Below are positions 24,976-34,357 of a stretch of DNA of 48,981 nucleotides, piece after piece. The position numbers and the translations under genes were made by a program. The DNA lies in NCBI RefSeq assembly GCF_913055165.1, contig NZ_CAJXJS010000025.1, positions 1 through 48,981 of the forward strand. The letters are read 5' to 3'. Position 1 is the first letter of the stretch. Each line of letters begins with the position of its first letter. Source of the stretch: an uncultured Devosia sp. GTDB taxonomy: Bacteria > Pseudomonadota > Alphaproteobacteria > Rhizobiales > Devosiaceae. Below the pieces are notes generated by a model. That model was not told the DNA's origin. It made no database searches and worked only from the letters and a program-made list of their open reading frames with translations.

Positions 24976-25787
24976 GCGACGATGTGATTGTTCAATGCAT
25001 TGATGTGAACACCAAGTTCGGTGCCCACCACGTCCTCAAAAACGTCAACCTGACTGTGCGCCCAGGTGAAACCGTGGGCCTGGTGGGCGAGAGTGGCTCG
25101 GGCAAGACGACGCTCGGGCGCGCCATCCTGGGCATCGGTCCGGTCAGCTCCGGCCGTATCCTGTTCGAAGGCAACGATATCGCCGGCGTCGCTCCGCGTG
25201 ACCGCAAGGGCAATGCGGCTTCCATCCAGGCTGTGTTCCAGGACCCGTACACATCCCTCAATCCGTCGATGACCATCGAAGATATTCTGGTCGAGCCGAT
25301 CGTTGCCCGACGCCAGGCGAGCCTAGAAGAGGCGAGGGCCCGCGTCCGCACGCTTCTCGATCAGGTGAACCTGCCCAGCGACGCTGCCTATCGATATCCC
25401 CGTGAGTTCTCGGGCGGCCAGCGGCAGCGCGTCGCCATCGCCCGGGCCCTGGCCCTGTCGCCGCACCTGATCGTCTGCGACGAACCGGTCTCTGCCCTCG
25501 ATCTTTCGACCCAGCAGCGCGTGCTCGATCTCTTCGTCGAAATCCAGGACCGTACCGGCGTCGCCTATCTCTTCGTCAGCCATGACCTGTCGGTGGTTCG
25601 CCATATCAGCCACCGCGTTGCCGTCATGCGCGGGGGCGAGATTGTCGAATTCGGCGGATGCGATCAGGTCACTGCCGATCCCCGACACGACTACACCAAG
25701 CGTTTGCTGCTGGCTGCGCCTGTCGCTGATCCCGTGCGTCAGGCCGATCGTCGTGCGGCCCTGCGTGCCCTGAATACCGGAGCCTGA
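24972..25787 (+). CDS. ABC transporter ATP-binding protein, DppF/OppF type
   Basis: This 271-residue second ATPase belongs to the peptide-type importer. It has Walker [10 protein letters not shown], the Q-loop VFQDPYTSLNPSMTI characteristic of OppF/DppF, signature FSGGQRQR, Walker B LIVCDEPVSALD and an H-loop in FVSHDLSVV. A C-terminal extension is short, without the full oligopeptide tail. The start overlaps the fusion-protein stop by 4 nt, and only 4 nt separate it from the sulfatase, so transport and desulfation are co-expressed. With the ATPase domain of the fusion protein it would form the heterodimeric motor. Confidence 0.92.
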   Translation: MSDDVIVQCIDVNTKFGAHHVLKNVNLTVRPGETVGLVGESGSGKTTLGRAILGIGPVSSGRILFEGNDIAGVAPRDRKGNAASIQAVFQDPYTSLNPSMTIEDILVEPIVARRQASLEEARARVRTLLDQVNLPSDAAYRYPREFSGGQRQRVAIARALALSPHLIVCDEPVSALDLSTQQRVLDLFVEIQDRTGVAYLFVSHDLSVVRHISHRVAVMRGGEIVEFGGCDQVTADPRHDYTKRLLLAAPVADPVRQADRRAALRALNTGA

Positions 25788-25791
25788 TGCC

Positions 25792-27573
25792 ATGCGCGCC
25801 ATCATTGTCATGTTCGATAGCCTCAACCGGCGCATGCTGCCGCCCTATGGCTATGAACACGCCCATGCCCCCAACTTTTCGAGGCTGGCCTCCCGCACCG
25901 CCACATTCGACCGCTGCTATGCCGGCTCCATGCCCTGCATGCCGGCGCGCCGCGAGATGCATACCGGCCGCTACAACTTCCTGCATCGATCCTGGGGCCC
26001 GATTGAGCCCTTCGACGACTCCATGCCGGAAATCCTCAGCCGCAACGGCGTCTATACTCATCTCATCACCGACCATCAGCACTATTGGGAAGATGGCGGT
26101 GCGACCTATCACAACCGCTATTCAAGCTACGAGTTCTTCCGTGGCCAGGAGGGCGACCTCTGGAAAGGTGTTGTCGACAGGAATGACAGCACCCGTCTCA
26201 AGGATGTGCTGTACCGGATGCAGAACCAGGACGGCATCAACCGCACCTATCTCGAGGACGAAACCGATCACCCCCAGACGCTGACGTTCGATGCCGGCCT
26301 CGAATTCATCGACACCAATGCCGGTGCCGACAACTGGATGCTGCAGCTCGAAACCTTCGACCCGCACGAGCCCTTTTTCAGCTACGACCAGTATCACCGG
26401 CTCTATCCCGAAAGCCCGCTCGGCAATGGCGAGGACTTCGATTGGCCGCCCTATGCGCGTGTCACCGAGTCCGGGAGCACAGTCGAAAACGCCAAGCTGC
26501 GCTATCTGGCGCTGCTCTCGATGTGCGACGCCAACCTGGGCCGCGTGCTCGACCTCATGGACGAAAAGAACATGTGGGACGATACCATGCTCATCGTGTG
26601 CACCGACCATGGCTATATGCTGGGCGAGCGTGGCTGGTGGGGCAAGTCGGTCATGCCCTGGTATGACGAAACCATTCACACGCCATTCTTCGTCTGGGAT
26701 CCGCGCTCCGGCGTCGCCGGGGAGCGGCGCGAAGCTCTGATCCAGACCATCGACATCGCACCGACCCTGCTCGACTTCTTCGGACTGGCGCCAACCAAGG
26801 ATATGAAGGGTCAGCCGCTCAAGGATGCCGTTGCCCGCGATGTCCCCGTGCGCGAAGCCGGTCTGTTCGGCAATTTTGGCGGCCATGTCAGCGTCACCGA
26901 TGGCCGTTATGTCTATATGCGCGCCTCGGCTGACCAGACCAACCGGCCGCTGTTCGAGCACACGCTGATGCCCACACACATGCGTGCCCGCTTTGAACCA
27001 AAGGAGTTCGCCGAGGCTGAGTTGATGCCGGGCTTCTCTTTCACCAAGGGCGCACCCGTCATGCGTATGCCTGGCTGGACCATGCGTGGGCCGAGTGAGT
27101 TCGGCACGCTGCTTTATGACCTCGAAAACGATCCGGGCCAGACCACACCACTCCGTGATACGGCGCTCGAATTGCGCATGGCAAAACTGCTTGTCGACGT
27201 GATGCGCGACAATGATGCGCCGCCAAGTCAGTACCAGCGATTGGGATTGCCTGCCGAGGGTGACGTCACCGAAGCTCACCTGTTGGTCGAAAAACAATGG
27301 GAGCAAATCGAGAAGGGCCAGCGGCGCGGCCCCACGGTGCATGACTTTGCTCGCGACGCAGTCATTGCAACTGTCGATGTCAACAGTCTGCTGACCAATT
27401 CGGACACGCGGTCGATCATTGTTGACGCGCTGCCAGCGCTCGGTGGTCCGTCCGTTCCGAGCATCTTTAACGACAAGACGCTGCTCGAAATCGCCGGCAT
27501 GGTTCCGCATTTGGACAAGAGCCGCCTCGACCAGATCGAAGCCTCGCTCCAGTCTGTCGTTCCCGCTGAATAA
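25792..27573 (+). CDS. Sulfatase (formylglycine-dependent, alkaline phosphatase superfamily)
   Basis: This 593-residue enzyme opens RAIIVMFDSLNRRMLPPYGYE, whose Asp ligates calcium. The formylglycine site is C49-M-P-A-R53, which fits the CxPxR target of the formylglycine-generating enzyme encoded downstream. Other metal-site residues lie in TLLIVCTDHGYMLGERGWWGK-like sequence (here TMLIVCTDHGYMLGERGWW in two parts). There is no signal peptide, so it acts in the cytoplasm on an imported sulfate ester. It follows the ABC ATPase by 4 nt. The long C-terminal part after residue 430 has no feature I can name. The substrate is unknown. Confidence 0.9.
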   Translation: MRAIIVMFDSLNRRMLPPYGYEHAHAPNFSRLASRTATFDRCYAGSMPCMPARREMHTGRYNFLHRSWGPIEPFDDSMPEILSRNGVYTHLITDHQHYWEDGGATYHNRYSSYEFFRGQEGDLWKGVVDRNDSTRLKDVLYRMQNQDGINRTYLEDETDHPQTLTFDAGLEFIDTNAGADNWMLQLETFDPHEPFFSYDQYHRLYPESPLGNGEDFDWPPYARVTESGSTVENAKLRYLALLSMCDANLGRVLDLMDEKNMWDDTMLIVCTDHGYMLGERGWWGKSVMPWYDETIHTPFFVWDPRSGVAGERREALIQTIDIAPTLLDFFGLAPTKDMKGQPLKDAVARDVPVREAGLFGNFGGHVSVTDGRYVYMRASADQTNRPLFEHTLMPTHMRARFEPKEFAEAELMPGFSFTKGAPVMRMPGWTMRGPSEFGTLLYDLENDPGQTTPLRDTALELRMAKLLVDVMRDNDAPPSQYQRLGLPAEGDVTEAHLLVEKQWEQIEKGQRRGPTVHDFARDAVIATVDVNSLLTNSDTRSIIVDALPALGGPSVPSIFNDKTLLEIAGMVPHLDKSRLDQIEASLQSVVPAE

Positions 27574-27595
27574 CTCTTGGTTTCAGGGCCTTATC

Positions 27596-29143
27596 GTGCG
27601 ACCCAATATCATATTCATCATGAGCGACGACCATGCCTCCCGGGCCATATCGGCCTATGGGTCCGGGCTGAACTCGACGCCCAATCTCGACCGGCTCGCC
27701 AATGAGGGCATGCGTCACGACGCAACCTATGTCACCAATTCCATCTGTACGCCAAGTCGCGCCGCGATCCTCACCGGCACCTATAATCACGTTAATTGCG
27801 TCACCACGCTCTACACCGAGATCGACAATCGTTTGCCCAATGTTGCCAAGCACTTGCGGGCTGGCGACTATCGCACCGGGATGTTCGGCAAATGGCATAT
27901 GGGCGAGGGGCTGGCGCACAATCCGACCGGGTTCGACGACTGGGCCGTGGTGCCGGGGCAGGGGGATTACTGGGACCCCAAGTTTATCTTTCCGGACAAT
28001 TCGCGTCGCCGTATTCCGGGCTACGCCACCGACATCATCACCGACATGAGCATTGATTTCATTGAGAAATCCGGCGGAAAGCCGTTCTTTCTGATGTGTC
28101 ATCACAAGGCCCCCCACCGCAATTTCGAGCCGGACCCAAAATACAACCATCTCTGGGCCGATGAGGACATTCCGCTCCCCGAAACCTTCAATGATGACTA
28201 TTCCAGCCGGGCTGCCGCCGCTGCCGCGGCCAAGATGCGCATCCGTTCGGACATGAATTATGAGGACCTGGGCCTCGTAACGCCCTCTGGACCTGCCGAA
28301 CAGGTCGGGTCGCTGATGCTCGATTTCATCCCGTGGATGCGCAAGGTACCCGAGTTGCATGAGGGGGAAAGCATCACGGTCATCTGCGCTGAGACGGGCG
28401 AGAACTTCACCTTCACCGATCCGCAGAAGTTCGCCGAGTTCAAATATCAGCGTTATATGAAGCGCTATTTGCGTACCGTACAGTCCATCGACGACAATGT
28501 CGGTCGCCTGCTTGACTATCTCGACGAAAATGGCCTGACTGAGAACACGTTGGTTATCTATACGTCCGATCAGGGCTTTTTCCTCGGAGAGCACGGCTGG
28601 TTCGACAAGCGTTTCATGTACGAGGAAAGCCTGCAGATGCCGTTCCTCGTCCGCTATCCGGCCGCCATTAAACCAGGGTCCGTCAGCGCCGACATTGCCT
28701 GCAATGTCGATTTTGCGCCCACCTTCCTCGACTATGCGGGCCTACCAATCCCCAGCTATATGCAGGGGCGCTCCATGCGTCCGGTGCTGGAAAACCAAAC
28801 CCCGACTGACTGGGATCAACTGACCTATCACCGCTATTGGATGCACAATGACGAAATTCATGAGTGCTGGGCCCACTATGGCGTACGGGACACCCGCTAC
28901 AAGTTGATCTACTGGTATAACGATGACCTTGGCCAGCTCGGTGCGCGTCCCAATGGTGCACCGCCGGAATGGGAATTGTTCGACTGTGTCCAGGACCCGC
29001 ACGAACTGATCAATGTGGCAAAAGACCCAGCATATGCCGAAGTGTTCCGCACCATGTTGTCCAAACTTGATGCCAAGATGGCAAAGATTGGCGATGTGCC
29101 TGAACATGATAGCGCAGAGGTGCTGGCCGCCCTTGCCGTGTGA
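27596..29143 (+). CDS. Sulfatase (formylglycine-dependent), second copy
   Basis: This 515-residue sulfatase starts from GTG with RPNIIFIMSDDHASRAISAY, the classical first strand with two Ca-binding Asp. The formylglycine motif is C51-T-P-S-R55, the canonical CTPSR. FGKWHMGEG and the C-terminal YTSDQGFFLGEHGWFDKRFMYEE stretch carry further active-site Lys, His and Asp residues. A later ATG inside FIMSDD would remove the first strand, so GTG is preferred despite a weak ribosome site. There is no export signal. It differs strongly from the first sulfatase, so the two probably remove sulfates at different positions. Its stop overlaps the GH3 start. Confidence 0.9.
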   Translation: MRPNIIFIMSDDHASRAISAYGSGLNSTPNLDRLANEGMRHDATYVTNSICTPSRAAILTGTYNHVNCVTTLYTEIDNRLPNVAKHLRAGDYRTGMFGKWHMGEGLAHNPTGFDDWAVVPGQGDYWDPKFIFPDNSRRRIPGYATDIITDMSIDFIEKSGGKPFFLMCHHKAPHRNFEPDPKYNHLWADEDIPLPETFNDDYSSRAAAAAAAKMRIRSDMNYEDLGLVTPSGPAEQVGSLMLDFIPWMRKVPELHEGESITVICAETGENFTFTDPQKFAEFKYQRYMKRYLRTVQSIDDNVGRLLDYLDENGLTENTLVIYTSDQGFFLGEHGWFDKRFMYEESLQMPFLVRYPAAIKPGSVSADIACNVDFAPTFLDYAGLPIPSYMQGRSMRPVLENQTPTDWDQLTYHRYWMHNDEIHECWAHYGVRDTRYKLIYWYNDDLGQLGARPNGAPPEWELFDCVQDPHELINVAKDPAYAEVFRTMLSKLDAKMAKIGDVPEHDSAEVLAALAV

Positions 29144-31605
29144 CAGACGAGAACCAGATGACTATTGACGAGTTGATTTCCGCAATGACCCTGGAAGAGC
29201 AGGTTTCCCTGCTCTCAGGGGAGGATTTTTGGTCGCTGCCTGCCGTTGAGCGTTTGGGCATCTCCAAATTCCGCGTATCGGACGGACCCAATGGTGCGCG
29301 CGGTGGGGGAGGTTTGCTCGGCGGCGTCAAGGCTGCCGCCTTTCCTGTCGGGATCAGCCTGGGCTCGACCTGGAATGTCGACCTTCTATACGAGGTCGGC
29401 GTCGCTCTCGCGGCCGAAACAAAGTCCAAGGGCGCCCATATGCTCTTGGCGCCAACCGTCAATATCCAGCGATCAGTCACCAATGGTCGCAACTTCGAGT
29501 GCTATTCCGAGGATCCAATCCTCACCGGCGAACTCGGCGCGGCCTATATTCAAGGTCTGCAAAGTCAGGGCATCGCCGCAACGGTAAAGCACTTTGCGGG
29601 CAATGAATCGGAGATTGAGCGGACCACAATGAGTTCGGTCATCGACGAGCGCAGCTTGCGAGAAGTCTACCTCATCCCGTTCGAACTGGCCGTGAAGAAG
29701 GGTGGGACCAAGGGCGTGATGACCGCCTACAACAAGGTCAATGGCACCTATGCCTCCGAGCACAATTGGCTGATCACTGACGTCCTCAGGGGCGAATGGG
29801 GCTTTGAAGGACTGGTCATGTCCGATTGGTTCGGTTCTCACACGACCGAGCCAACGGTCAATGCTGGGTTGGACCTGGAAATGCCAGGACCGCCGCGCGA
29901 TCGTGGTGCCAAGTTGGTTGCCGCCGTCGAGGCTGGACACGTGTCCCGTCAAACCATTGCTGAGCGCGTCCGTGCAGTGCTCAAGGTTATGGAATGGACC
30001 GGCGCTTTACATAACACCCGAGAGTATTCGGAGACGGCTGACGATCGACCGGAGACGCGGGCGCTGATCCGCAGGGCCGGCGCTGAGGGCACAGTATTGC
30101 TCAAGAATGCCGGGGTACTGCCGCTGGAGCCGGGCCAGAAGCTGGCTGTCATTGGCCCCAACGCCAAGATTGCCCAGATCATGGGTGGCGGTTCCTCACA
30201 GATCAATCCACACTATCGCGTCAGCCCTTGGGACGGTCTCGTTGAGGCTGTCGGGGTCGAAAAGCTCTCCTATGCGCCGGGTTGCAGCAACGACCGCTTC
30301 CAGCCGCTGCTGCGGACCAAGCTCAAGGTCGAGTTCTTTGGAAGTCGCGATCTATCCGGCTCGGTGGAAGGGGAAGAGACACTGGAGTCCGCCGAGACCT
30401 TCTGGATCGGAAGGGTGGCGAGCGGCAAGCTTTCTGCTCTTGATTTCTCTGCCCGCGTGACCGGCACCTACGTCCCGGAAAAGTCCGGTGCCTACCAGGT
30501 TGGTATAGCCTCGGCCGGCAAGGCAAGGGTGCTGGTCGATGGAAGGCTTGTGGTCGATGCCTGGACCAACTGGACCAAGGGGCGCACCTTTTTTGAAGAG
30601 GGGTGTGACGAGGTCGTTGGCGAGGTTGCGCTCGAAGCCGGCTCGCCCGTCGAAATCACCATTGAGTTTGCCACCAAGGACGAAGCATTGCTCGGCCTTG
30701 CCGCCTTTCGTATGGGCATTGGCCTGCCCATGGGCGACGCCGAGATAGCCGAGGCCGCCGCCGCCGCGAAAGGTGCCGATGTGGCGCTGGTCTTTGTCGG
30801 TCGTAACGGTGAATGGGATACAGAAGGCAGCGATCTTGAGAGCATCCAATTGCCGGGCCGGCAGGATGAGCTCGTCAGTGCAGTGGCCCGTGTCAACCCA
30901 AGAACGATTGTGGTGCTGCAGACCGGTGGACCGGTTGAAATGCCCTGGCTCGATGACGTCGCTGGTGTGATGCAGTCCTGGTATGCCGGGCAGGAAACCG
31001 GCAATGCAATCGCCGATGTCCTCCTTGGCAAGGCAGAGCCCGGCGGCAGGCTGGCGCAGAGCTTCCCGGTCCAATGGTCCGACAATCCTGCCTACAGCCA
31101 GGACCCGCGCGTCTATCCTGGCCTCGATGGTCAGGTAGAATATCGCGAGGGCGTGTTTGTCGGCTATCGACACTACGATCAGCACGGCATCAAGCCGCTC
31201 TTTCCCTTCGGTTTCGGGCTGAGCTACACCAAGTTCGACTATGGCCCACTCGCGCTGGACCTCTCCGGCGTTGCCGATGGGCGGGTCAAGGCGTGGGTTG
31301 AGATAACCAATGTGGGCGAACGCGACGGTTCAACTGTCGCCCAGCTCTACGTGGCTCCGCAATCCGCTTCAATCAGCCGGCCGAAGCAGGAACTGAAGGC
31401 GTTTGCCAAGGTGTCCCTTGCGGCCGGCGAAAGGCGCCTTGTCGAGCTTGATCTGGACGCGCGGGCATTTGCCTATTTCGATGTCGCTTCACGCAAATGG
31501 ATTGCCGAGCCAGGTGCTTACCAGTTGCGACTTGGCACCGATACAGAGACGATTTGCGATATGCAGACTGTGGAATTGCCGAGGCGGCTGGAGATGCAGC
31601 CTTGA
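29140..31605 (+). CDS. Glycoside hydrolase family 3 beta-glucosidase-type enzyme with PA14 domain
   Basis: This 821-residue protein has the layout of PA14-containing beta-glucosidases. The TIM barrel contains SDGPNGARG, KHFAGNESEIERTTM and the nucleophile D229 in GLVMSDWFGSH. An alpha/beta sandwich follows, with a PA14 insertion at about residues 395-530 (VEFFGSRDLSG to LAAFRMG). The sandwich continues with GRNGEWDTEGSD, which holds the acid/base region, and a fibronectin III-like C-terminus (VKAWVEITNVGERDGS) ends the protein. There is no signal peptide. The GTG start overlaps the sulfatase stop (GTGA); an ATG at 29158 (MTIDELIS) is an alternative. It would hydrolyse the desulfated glycoside. 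Confidence 0.93.
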   Translation: MTDENQMTIDELISAMTLEEQVSLLSGEDFWSLPAVERLGISKFRVSDGPNGARGGGGLLGGVKAAAFPVGISLGSTWNVDLLYEVGVALAAETKSKGAHMLLAPTVNIQRSVTNGRNFECYSEDPILTGELGAAYIQGLQSQGIAATVKHFAGNESEIERTTMSSVIDERSLREVYLIPFELAVKKGGTKGVMTAYNKVNGTYASEHNWLITDVLRGEWGFEGLVMSDWFGSHTTEPTVNAGLDLEMPGPPRDRGAKLVAAVEAGHVSRQTIAERVRAVLKVMEWTGALHNTREYSETADDRPETRALIRRAGAEGTVLLKNAGVLPLEPGQKLAVIGPNAKIAQIMGGGSSQINPHYRVSPWDGLVEAVGVEKLSYAPGCSNDRFQPLLRTKLKVEFFGSRDLSGSVEGEETLESAETFWIGRVASGKLSALDFSARVTGTYVPEKSGAYQVGIASAGKARVLVDGRLVVDAWTNWTKGRTFFEEGCDEVVGEVALEAGSPVEITIEFATKDEALLGLAAFRMGIGLPMGDAEIAEAAAAAKGADVALVFVGRNGEWDTEGSDLESIQLPGRQDELVSAVARVNPRTIVVLQTGGPVEMPWLDDVAGVMQSWYAGQETGNAIADVLLGKAEPGGRLAQSFPVQWSDNPAYSQDPRVYPGLDGQVEYREGVFVGYRHYDQHGIKPLFPFGFGLSYTKFDYGPLALDLSGVADGRVKAWVEITNVGERDGSTVAQLYVAPQSASISRPKQELKAFAKVSLAAGERRLVELDLDARAFAYFDVASRKWIAEPGAYQLRLGTDTETICDMQTVELPRRLEMQP

Positions 31606-32531
31606 GTTCCTGCTGCGGTCCATCCCGGGCTCTCGATACCGCCATCGCGCCCAGTGCTGCTGCGCCGGTGGAGCGGTCAGGAGCGCCCCACGGAATGATC
31701 CGTGTGCCGGGTGGCCGCAGCTTCGTGGGAACCGACCGGCCCGAAATTCCACTGGACGGGGAGGGGCCGGAACGCATCGTCATGCTGAAGGACTTCGGGC
31801 TTGAAGCCACAACAGTCACTGTTGGGCGCTTCGCCGAGTTTGTGGCCGCCACCGGCTACATCACGGAAGCAGAACGGTTCGGTTGGGCCGCTGTGTTCTT
31901 TGGCGACCAGGAGCACTTGGCCTCCGCGACCGCCGTGGGCTCAGGCCTTCCCTGGTGGCATAGTGTTGATGGTGCCAATTGGCGTCGACCAGAGGGGCCG
32001 GGCAGCAGCATCGAAAACCGTATGGACCATCCGGTGACACAAGTCTCCTGGACCGATGCAGGGGCCTTTGCAGACTGGGTTGGGGGACGTCTCCCGACGG
32101 AAGCGGAGTGGGAACATGCTGCCCGCGGCGGCGGCGAGAAGCGGCGCTTCCCCTGGGGTGATGCTGAGCCCAACGACCACACCATCTATGCCAATATCTG
32201 GCAGGGCCAGTTTCCGCATAGCAACACGCTTGCCGATGGTCATGAACGCACCGCACCCGCCCAAAGCTTCGAACCAAATCCGCTCGGCTTTTACAACATG
32301 GCCGGCAATGTGTGGGAATGGACCGCCGACCCGTTCAAGGTGCGTTCCCTGTCGAAGCCGGCCCGCTTGCGCAACGCCCAGGCCCTCGAGCACTCGGAAA
32401 AGGTGCTCAAGGGTGGCTCATTTCTTTGTCACATTTCCTATTGCTATCGCTACCGCATTGCGGCGCGCATGGCTCTCTCGCCTGACAGTGCCGCCAGCAA
32501 TGCCGGCTTCCGTGTCGCCTACGATCTCTGA
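31602..32531 (+). CDS. Formylglycine-generating enzyme (sulfatase-modifying factor)
   Basis: This 309-residue FGE oxidises the Cys of CxPxR in sulfatases to formylglycine. The core begins MIRVPGGRSFVGTD at residue 32. RLPTEAEWEHAARGG, NMAGNVWEWTAD and the copper/active-site pair C276 and C281 in GGSFLCHISYC are all present. A TTG start at 31602 overlaps the GH3 stop (TTGA) and gives SSCCGPSR, an N-terminal Cys-Cys segment seen in other bacterial FGEs; an ATG at 31695 would still cover the catalytic domain. The enzyme shares the operon with both its likely clients, so sulfatase activation is co-regulated with substrate uptake. Confidence 0.92.
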   Translation: MSSCCGPSRALDTAIAPSAAAPVERSGAPHGMIRVPGGRSFVGTDRPEIPLDGEGPERIVMLKDFGLEATTVTVGRFAEFVAATGYITEAERFGWAAVFFGDQEHLASATAVGSGLPWWHSVDGANWRRPEGPGSSIENRMDHPVTQVSWTDAGAFADWVGGRLPTEAEWEHAARGGGEKRRFPWGDAEPNDHTIYANIWQGQFPHSNTLADGHERTAPAQSFEPNPLGFYNMAGNVWEWTADPFKVRSLSKPARLRNAQALEHSEKVLKGGSFLCHISYCYRYRIAARMALSPDSAASNAGFRVAYDL

Positions 32532-32625
32532 TCTTGAGGGGTGAGCCCCTCGAAATTGTTGTCTGGTCCCTGTCTACGTTCCGAAATCGGGACGTGGTCG
32601 TAACGCTATTTGCACTGGCAGAAGC

Positions 32626-33558
32626 ATGCCGATCTACCTGCCCATTGCCGAACTCTCCGTCGACCTCTTCTTTCTGCTCGGGATCGGTGCGGCTATAGGC
32701 TTTATTTCGGGACTGTTTGGCGTGGGTGGCGGCTTCCTGCTGACGCCTATGCTGCTCTTTGCCGGGGTACCCGCGCCGGTGGCCGTTGCGTCGGTGACAG
32801 CGCAAGTGGTGGCCTCATCCACTTCAGGCGCCTTGTCCTATTTCCGGCGCGGCGCCATGGACATCAAGATGGGCGGTTATCTCGTTCTTGGTGGTGTCTT
32901 TGGTTCTACCCTGGGTGTCTGGATTTTCGGTGTGCTGAGTGCCCTTGGGCAACTCGATCTGTTCTTGTCGCTCGGCTATCTGCTCCTCCTGGGCTCGGTT
33001 GGGTCGTTGATGTTCGTCGAGTCCCTGCGCGCCCTGATCAGAAGCAAAAACCAAATGACCGCGGTGCGCAGGCGGCAGCCGGGGCAAGCCCCTTGGGTGC
33101 AGCGACTTCCAATGCGCACGCGCTTCCGCAAGTCCCAACTCTACATTTCGATCATCCCCGTGGTCCTGATTGGTTTCGCCATTGGCGTTATCGGGGCGTT
33201 GCTGGGAATTGGCGGCGGCTTCGTGCTGGTACCGGCGCTCGTCTACCTTCTGCGGGTGCCTGGCAAGGTGGTCGTTGGGACCTCGCTTCTGCATCTGCTC
33301 GCTGTGATGGCGGTGACATGCTTCCTACATGCGCTGCAGACACAGTCCGTCGATACCTTACTTGCTTTCTGCCTGATGGTGGGCAGTGTGGCCGGTGCCC
33401 AGTTCGGCGCCTCGGCCGGGCAGCACTTGCCCGGAGAACGGCTGCGGGTTCTGCTGGCTGTCTTGATCCTCGCGATTGCTATTCGCTTCGGCCTTGGGCT
33501 GCTTCTTGAACCGGCTCAGCCTTTTACACTCAGTCAACTTGGCTTTGGTGAGGGGTGA
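32626..33558 (+). CDS. Sulfite exporter TauE/SafE family membrane protein
   Basis: This 310-residue protein has about eight hydrophobic segments in two repeated halves. Each half opens with the family motif: GLFGVGGGFLLTPML at about residue 31 and ALLGIGGGFVLVPAL at about residue 193. The family exports sulfite, sulfoacetate and related anions. Placed 94 nt after the FGE gene, it would export sulfate or another sulfur oxyanion freed by the two sulfatases. Its stop overlaps the start of the next gene, its usual partner in alphaproteobacteria. Confidence 0.9.
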   Translation: MPIYLPIAELSVDLFFLLGIGAAIGFISGLFGVGGGFLLTPMLLFAGVPAPVAVASVTAQVVASSTSGALSYFRRGAMDIKMGGYLVLGGVFGSTLGVWIFGVLSALGQLDLFLSLGYLLLLGSVGSLMFVESLRALIRSKNQMTAVRRRQPGQAPWVQRLPMRTRFRKSQLYISIIPVVLIGFAIGVIGALLGIGGGFVLVPALVYLLRVPGKVVVGTSLLHLLAVMAVTCFLHALQTQSVDTLLAFCLMVGSVAGAQFGASAGQHLPGERLRVLLAVLILAIAIRFGLGLLLEPAQPFTLSQLGFGEG

Positions 33559-34298
33559 TGAACAGGCTGGCGGGTTTTGCAGGCTTAATCCTCACGCTAC
33601 TCACTTGTGGCTTCGCCTGGGCTCAGGCTGAGGTGACAATGACCAATTCCGACCCGGTTGTTGCTGTCCATTCAAATTTCCGCGGTCAGGCCGTGACGCT
33701 TTTTGGAACGATTGATCCGCCGCCCGGCGAAGCCGAAAACTATGGGGTGGTCGTGGTCGTCCAGGGCCCCTCAACCGATTGGGTCGTTCGCGAAAAACAA
33801 CGTCAGTTCGGCTTCGTGCTGAACGCAGCGTCTGCTCGCTACGACCGGGTTCCAGGCTATTATGGTGTCTTTTCGTCGCGTCCGCTGGCACAGCTTGGCC
33901 TGGAAGCATTGCCCCAGTTTGATCTTGAGGCCTTGGCTGCGAGACAGCGGATCGAGTCCGGCGACCAGACCTTTGATTCGAAGTTCGTCCAGCTCATGAG
34001 GGCGGCAGATCGCTTCTCCATGGCCGAAAGGGGCGTGGTCATGCTGACGCCGAGTGCATTCTCGGTGCGCGTGCCTATTGCTTCGAACGCCACGAACGGC
34101 CTTTACCTTGCCCGCGCCTTTGTCGTGGCAGATGGGGAAATCGTAGGGGAAGGCACGACCCGCTATACCGTCCGCACCCAGGGGTTTGAACGCTACGTTG
34201 CCGATCTCGCGCGCTCAAACCCAGCCCTTTACGGCTTTGCCACTATCCTTGTGGCATTGCTGACCGGGTGGGTTGGTGGTGTTCTATTCCGGCGGTAG
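33558..34298 (+). CDS. Alph_Pro_TM (TIGR02186-like) family protein, partner of TauE
   Basis: This 246-residue protein has an N-terminal signal peptide (residues about 1-22, ending FAWAQ), an extracytoplasmic beta-rich domain and a C-terminal membrane helix (ALYGFATILVALLTGWVGGVLFRR in two parts). Characteristic stretches are VAVHSNFRGQAVTLFG and GYYGVFSSRPL. It matches my memory of the alphaproteobacterial PF09608 family, often found beside TauE-type exporters, with no proven function. The ATG overlaps the exporter stop (TGATG); a GTG one codon earlier is an alternative. It probably forms a periplasmic part of the exporter or senses its cargo, which is inference. Confidence 0.82.
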   Translation: MNRLAGFAGLILTLLTCGFAWAQAEVTMTNSDPVVAVHSNFRGQAVTLFGTIDPPPGEAENYGVVVVVQGPSTDWVVREKQRQFGFVLNAASARYDRVPGYYGVFSSRPLAQLGLEALPQFDLEALAARQRIESGDQTFDSKFVQLMRAADRFSMAERGVVMLTPSAFSVRVPIASNATNGLYLARAFVVADGEIVGEGTTRYTVRTQGFERYVADLARSNPALYGFATILVALLTGWVGGVLFRR

Positions 34299-34357
34299 CC
34301 CCGGTTCCGGTGCCTCACTTCAGTATTGGGCAGTGTTGTTGGCTGCGTGAACGCTGC

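Noticed and set aside
26122..27510. Long minus-strand frame opposite the first sulfatase
   Set aside because: Antisense open frame caused by codon bias; the plus-strand sulfatase has all catalytic motifs.
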